Source: Cohnella caldifontis
GTDB taxonomy: Bacteria > Bacillota > Bacilli > Paenibacillales > Paenibacillaceae
Assembly: GCF_029360585.1 (NCBI RefSeq)
Contig: NZ_JAQZSJ010000030.1
Coordinates: forward strand, 215 to 33,656
Reading direction: 5' to 3'
DNA length: 33,442 nucleotides
In this document: one piece after another, positions 30,993 to 33,442 of the stretch
Layout of the letters: each line of letters begins with the position of its first letter
How positions within the stretch are numbered: the stretch's first letter is position 1
Made by a program: the position numbers and the translations under genes
Notes under the pieces: generated by a model
Databases searched by the model: none
What the model was told of the DNA's origin: nothing
Seen by the model: only the letters and a program-made list of their open reading frames with translations

Positions 30993-31042
30993 AAGGCTTC
31001 CCGTAGAGACCCCCGCCCTATATTTCGCAGGGTTATACGAAT
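30975..31042 (-). ncRNA. Purine riboswitch aptamer, guanine-type (C74)
   Basis: Read on the minus strand from 31042: P1 ATTCGTA pairs with TACGAAT; the junction TAAC follows; P2 CCCTGC pairs with GCGGGG around a loop ending ATATAGG; junction TCTCTAC; P3 GGAAG pairs with CTTCC around loop CCTTAA; then TGC before the P1 3' strand. These match the conserved purine core (UAUAA, AUAUGG, UCUAC, CCnUAA). The base before P1 is C, the guanine-type identity at position 74. Loop 2 is a few bases longer than consensus, so specificity needs testing. It lies in the leader of the EamA transporter gene. Confidence 0.75.
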
Positions 31043-31082
31043 TTACGATATTCAATTAAGTGAAAACAAAGCAATAGCGATA

Positions 31083-31111
31083 ATCATAATGCGTGCGCTC
31101 GTGGTTGTCAA
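31083..31111 (-). promoter_or_regulatory. Promoter for the riboswitch-EamA transcript
   Basis: On the minus strand a perfect TTGACA (31111-31106) and TATGAT (31088-31083; 5 of 6 of consensus) are separated by exactly 17 bases. Transcription would begin about 35 bases before the aptamer. A second TTGACA lies a little further upstream. Confidence 0.75.
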
Positions 31112-31139
31112 CCCGTTTGCGCTTGTCAACTTCCGATGT

Positions 31140-31535
31140 TCATGCGGCTCCAATCGCCCAAAGGTGACCGTCCAGGTCCTGGAAGCCCCATTGATACATG
31201 AAACCGTGATCTTCCGGCTCGGTAATGATCTTTCCACCCAACGATGCCGCTGTGTTGACGATCTCATCCACTTTGTCCCGGTTTTCAACGAACAACGCAA
31301 GAGTAAACTGCGCATGCTTGTCCGTATTGACGATTTCTTTGTTCGTGAGAGACTTGAAGAATTCTTCGTTCGTCAACATCACAAACAGATTGTCGCCAAT
31401 CACAATGCAGGCCGCTCTTTCCTCGTCTGTGAACTTCATATCAAGCGCAAAACCAAGCCCCGTGAAAAACGCGATGGATTGTTTTACATTCCGTACGTGC
31501 AAGTTCACATAAGTTTGCGTGGAAGTCAATGCCAT
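31140..31535 (-). CDS. VOC superfamily (glyoxalase/bleomycin-resistance-type) protein, 131 aa
   Basis: A single-domain VOC protein (TYVNLHVRNVKQSIAFFTGLGFALDMKF ... DHGFMYQWGFQDLDGHLWAIGAA), cytosolic, normally dimeric, with a metal- or ligand-binding cleft. The ending 'F.D.dGH.W' is classic. Function within the superfamily (lyase, dioxygenase or binding protein) cannot be told. I chose ATG 31535, with GAGGTG about 5 bases upstream; GTG 31544 overlaps that site. It lies downstream of the ECF sigma factor on the same strand and may share its transcript; the riboswitch promoter begins just after its stop. Confidence 0.85.
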   Translation of the reverse strand: MALTSTQTYVNLHVRNVKQSIAFFTGLGFALDMKFTDEERAACIVIGDNLFVMLTNEEFFKSLTNKEIVNTDKHAQFTLALFVENRDKVDEIVNTAASLGGKIITEPEDHGFMYQWGFQDLDGHLWAIGAA

Positions 31536-31606
31536 TTCAATCACCTCGGAAATTGGATGGGTAACTTGGGATTCTTACTTATTTAGACGTAATCCGGTTG
31601 CCATAT

Positions 31607-32575
31607 TCATCGGTCTAATTGTTCGGGAAGCCCAAATCGCGAAAATAATTCGGCGTTGACGAAATTTTGGACGTGAAAGATCTTCATGTCCTTCATCACG
31701 ATGACGTGAATTCCCCAGGGTATCAAGCAGGTATTGTCATTGCTCGGCATATATTGCGCGAAAGCCGGGTAACCGCCATTCACCTTAGTCGGCACAAAAC
31801 GGGAACCTACGCAATGCGAGCGTGCAAGCGAATAAAACTTGAACAAATCGTCCTTGCCGTGAACCCACATAGGGAAAGGCGGCATAGACATATGGCCTTC
31901 TTCATGAAACAAGGCTACCAATGCATGGATATCAAATCGTTCAAAAGCTTCCACATACCGTGAAAGCAGTTCTTGATCAGGCTGGACATCCATTAAGCGG
32001 TATTCTTCCGAACGGAGTTTCGCCCGATCCATCGTTTCTCTGGCTCTTTGCAAGGCGCTGTTAACCGCTGCCGGCGTCATTCCTAACGATTCTGCAATCT
32101 GTTTGGAGGACCACTCAAATACGTCTTTCAAAAGGAAAACCGCACGTTGGCGCGGAGGTAAAATTTGCAAGAGCGTAATCAGACAGAGTTGAAGGGTATC
32201 TTTGCGAATGAGTATATCCTCCGGATTTTCCGAAAATGCTGGGGCAGGCCAGATCCAGGTTGAGTCGGGGAGCGTTTCACTAGGTACGATAATGGATGCC
32301 GCGGGGTCGGAAAAGTCAACGGGACGAGTTCGCCGTTCCGCTTGTCTTAGCTTGTCCAGGCATAGATTTGAAGCAATCCGATAAACCCATGTTTTGTATG
32401 AGGATTCTTGTCTGAATGAGTTCCAACTATGCCAAACACGAATAAAGGTTTCCTGAACGGCATCGTCTGCGTCATCGATCGATCCTAGCATTCGATAACA
32501 GAACGATGTTAACTCCGGTTTCAGGCTGTCGAATAACTGGAGTTCCGGTGCATGCTGCAGTGCAGTTTCGCTCAT
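31607..32575 (-). CDS. ECF sigma factor with SnoaL-like C-terminal domain, 322 aa
   Basis: Sigma region 2 (LTSFCYRMLGSIDDADDAVQETFIRVWHSW, residues about 23-55) and region 4 (LPPRQRAVFLLKDVFEWSSKQIAESLGMTPAAVNSALQRAR, about 140-180) are present. A C-terminal extension of about 110 residues (ELLSRYVEAFERFDIHALVALFHEEGHMSMPPFPMWVHGKDDL ...) is an NTF2/SnoaL-like domain, as in ECF groups that regulate themselves through that extension instead of an anti-sigma factor. No anti-sigma gene is adjacent, which fits. AGGGGG lies 7 bases before the ATG. It is divergent from the dihydrofolate-reductase-like gene across 187 bases. Confidence 0.9.
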   Translation of the reverse strand: MSETALQHAPELQLFDSLKPELTSFCYRMLGSIDDADDAVQETFIRVWHSWNSFRQESSYKTWVYRIASNLCLDKLRQAERRTRPVDFSDPAASIIVPSETLPDSTWIWPAPAFSENPEDILIRKDTLQLCLITLLQILPPRQRAVFLLKDVFEWSSKQIAESLGMTPAAVNSALQRARETMDRAKLRSEEYRLMDVQPDQELLSRYVEAFERFDIHALVALFHEEGHMSMPPFPMWVHGKDDLFKFYSLARSHCVGSRFVPTKVNGGYPAFAQYMPSNDNTCLIPWGIHVIVMKDMKIFHVQNFVNAELFSRFGLPEQLDR

Positions 32576-32762
32576 GCGGGCCCCCTACTGAGATGTGAGT
32601 CCCTATAGATTAAGAGAAGAGATTCGGCATTTTTCCGAAATATCCTTTATTTCCCCATTTAGGCTTCCTACACGAATACACCGATGAATATCGTAACCTA
32701 ATTTCGTCTTAACAATGGAGAAACAAAATTACGATTATCAAAAATCGAAAGGACGATCGTTC

Positions 32763-33349
32763 ATGCGCAAAATCATTCTATTCATTCACAGTACGATTAA
32801 CGGAGTTGTCACTGGCGACCCAAGCGGGGACAAAACCAACTGGGCTGTCTGGAGAAATAGCGCCGGCATTGAGGAAGGATCTCGGTATCTATTCAATATT
32901 TTCGAGACCGCTGATACCATTTTGCTTGGTCGCGGAACCTACGAAGACCTTTCTAGAAAGTGGCCGAATACTCGAGGGTCCAGCCTGGGTGATAAAATAA
33001 ACAACGCCCACAAACTCGTTGTAACAAGCGCCCAACCGCCGGGCAAGCTAAAATGGGGAGAATTTGAAGCTCCAAACCCATTGACCGGCAGTAATATTGA
33101 AGAGCAAATTATGGACCTAAAAAATGGTGACGGCGGCGACATTGTTATTTTCGGTAGTCCAACGCTCGTCCGATCACTTGCAAAAGAAATCTTATTGACG
33201 AATATCAGATCGTCATGCACCCGGTTGTGGTCAACGTAGGTGAGCATTTGTTCGACAATCTTAACGAGCAGAAGGAATTCCATCTCGTGGACGTCAAAAC
33301 ATTTAAGGTTGGTTCCCTCTTGGTAACCTACAGACCCGCTAAAGCTTAG
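32763..33349 (+). pseudogene. Dihydrofolate reductase-like (RibD C-domain) protein with a one-base frameshift
   Basis: The frame starts MRKIILFIHSTINGVVTGDPSGDKTNW and contains TILLGRGTYEDLSRKWP and DIVIFGSPTLVRSLAKE, all typical of the RibD C-terminal/DHFR-like family. The open frame ends with a foreign tail at 33239. Shifting frame at about 33187-33193 (one missing A in GAAATC) restores LIDEYQIVMHPVVVNVGEHLFDNL... up to TVYRPAKA-like sequence and a TAG at 33347-33349, which is the normal ending of the family. So the gene carries a single-base deletion, real or a sequencing error. AAAGGA precedes the ATG. Divergent from the ECF sigma gene. The last 93 bases of the window hold no recognisable gene. 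Confidence 0.85.
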
Positions 33350-33442
33350 CTCAGCGGGGCACTCGACGATGATAACCTTAGCGGTAGAATCGGATTGCGT
33401 GCTCGGTCTGCTCTGCAGACCTGCGCGCGATCGAACCCAACT

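Noticed and set aside
33350..33442. Possible tRNA-like end (TCGAACCCAACT) at the window edge
   Set aside because: No cloverleaf arms could be built from the preceding bases on either strand.

Overview
The window looks like chromosome from a spore-forming member of the Paenibacillaceae (Paenibacillus/Cohnella-like). This is inferred from strong AAGGAGG-type ribosome binding sites, a 39-codon YjcZ-type sporulation peptide, a DUF1796 protein, a yuaF/floT-like NfeD-flotillin pair, and a moderately GC-rich base composition with AT-rich intergenic regions. No rRNA, tRNA, CRISPR array, insertion sequence or phage gene was seen.

Left part (1-5.9 kb): a minus-strand LAL-type (MalT-like) LuxR regulator with its own terminator, followed by a small unknown protein and a reading frame that runs without a stop from a DUF2306 membrane domain into a zinc-type/quinone oxidoreductase (MDR), leaving the window. 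To its right lie a decayed tyrosine-phosphatase remnant, an AT-richer AbrB-type antitoxin / Doc-Fic toxin pair on the plus strand, and the YjcZ-like peptide gene.

Central part (6.0-27.3 kb): about 21 kb of genes all on the minus strand that read as a two-operon catabolic island. The LacI-led operon encodes an SCP2-like protein, a fused Gfo/Idh/MocA oxidoreductase-M24 creatinase-type protein, a BKACE (beta-keto acid cleavage) enzyme, an SDR dehydrogenase, a ribose-type sugar ABC importer (binding protein, ATPase, permease) and a fumarylacetoacetate-hydrolase-family enzyme. A dCache-type chemoreceptor sits between the operons. The second operon encodes a ThDP enzyme, an aldehyde dehydrogenase, an IlvD/Edd dehydratase, an IclR regulator, a second Gfo/Idh protein and an ACT-domain malic enzyme. 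Two sets of palindromes support this: TTGAAAAGCTTTTCAA-type sites flank the lacI gene, and TTTTATA-n-TATAAAA sites lie both before the ThDP gene and at the IclR start. The inferred theme is import and non-phosphorylative breakdown of a sugar, polyol or sugar acid (dehydratase, dehydrogenase, diketo-acid hydrolase, aldehyde oxidation). The substrate is not identifiable from sequence.

Right part (27.6-33.4 kb): a DUF1796 putative cysteine peptidase, an NfeD + SPFH/band-7 membrane pair, an EamA/DMT transporter preceded by what reads as a guanine-type purine riboswitch whose terminator overlaps the aptamer (predicted ON switch), a VOC-family protein, an ECF sigma factor with a SnoaL-like C-terminal extension, and a divergent dihydrofolate-reductase-like (RibD C-domain) gene with a one-base frameshift near its end.

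The most interesting items are the Gfo/Idh-M24 fusion, the guanine-type riboswitch ahead of an exporter, the DUF2306-MDR read-through frame, and the two matched operator sets framing the catabolic island.
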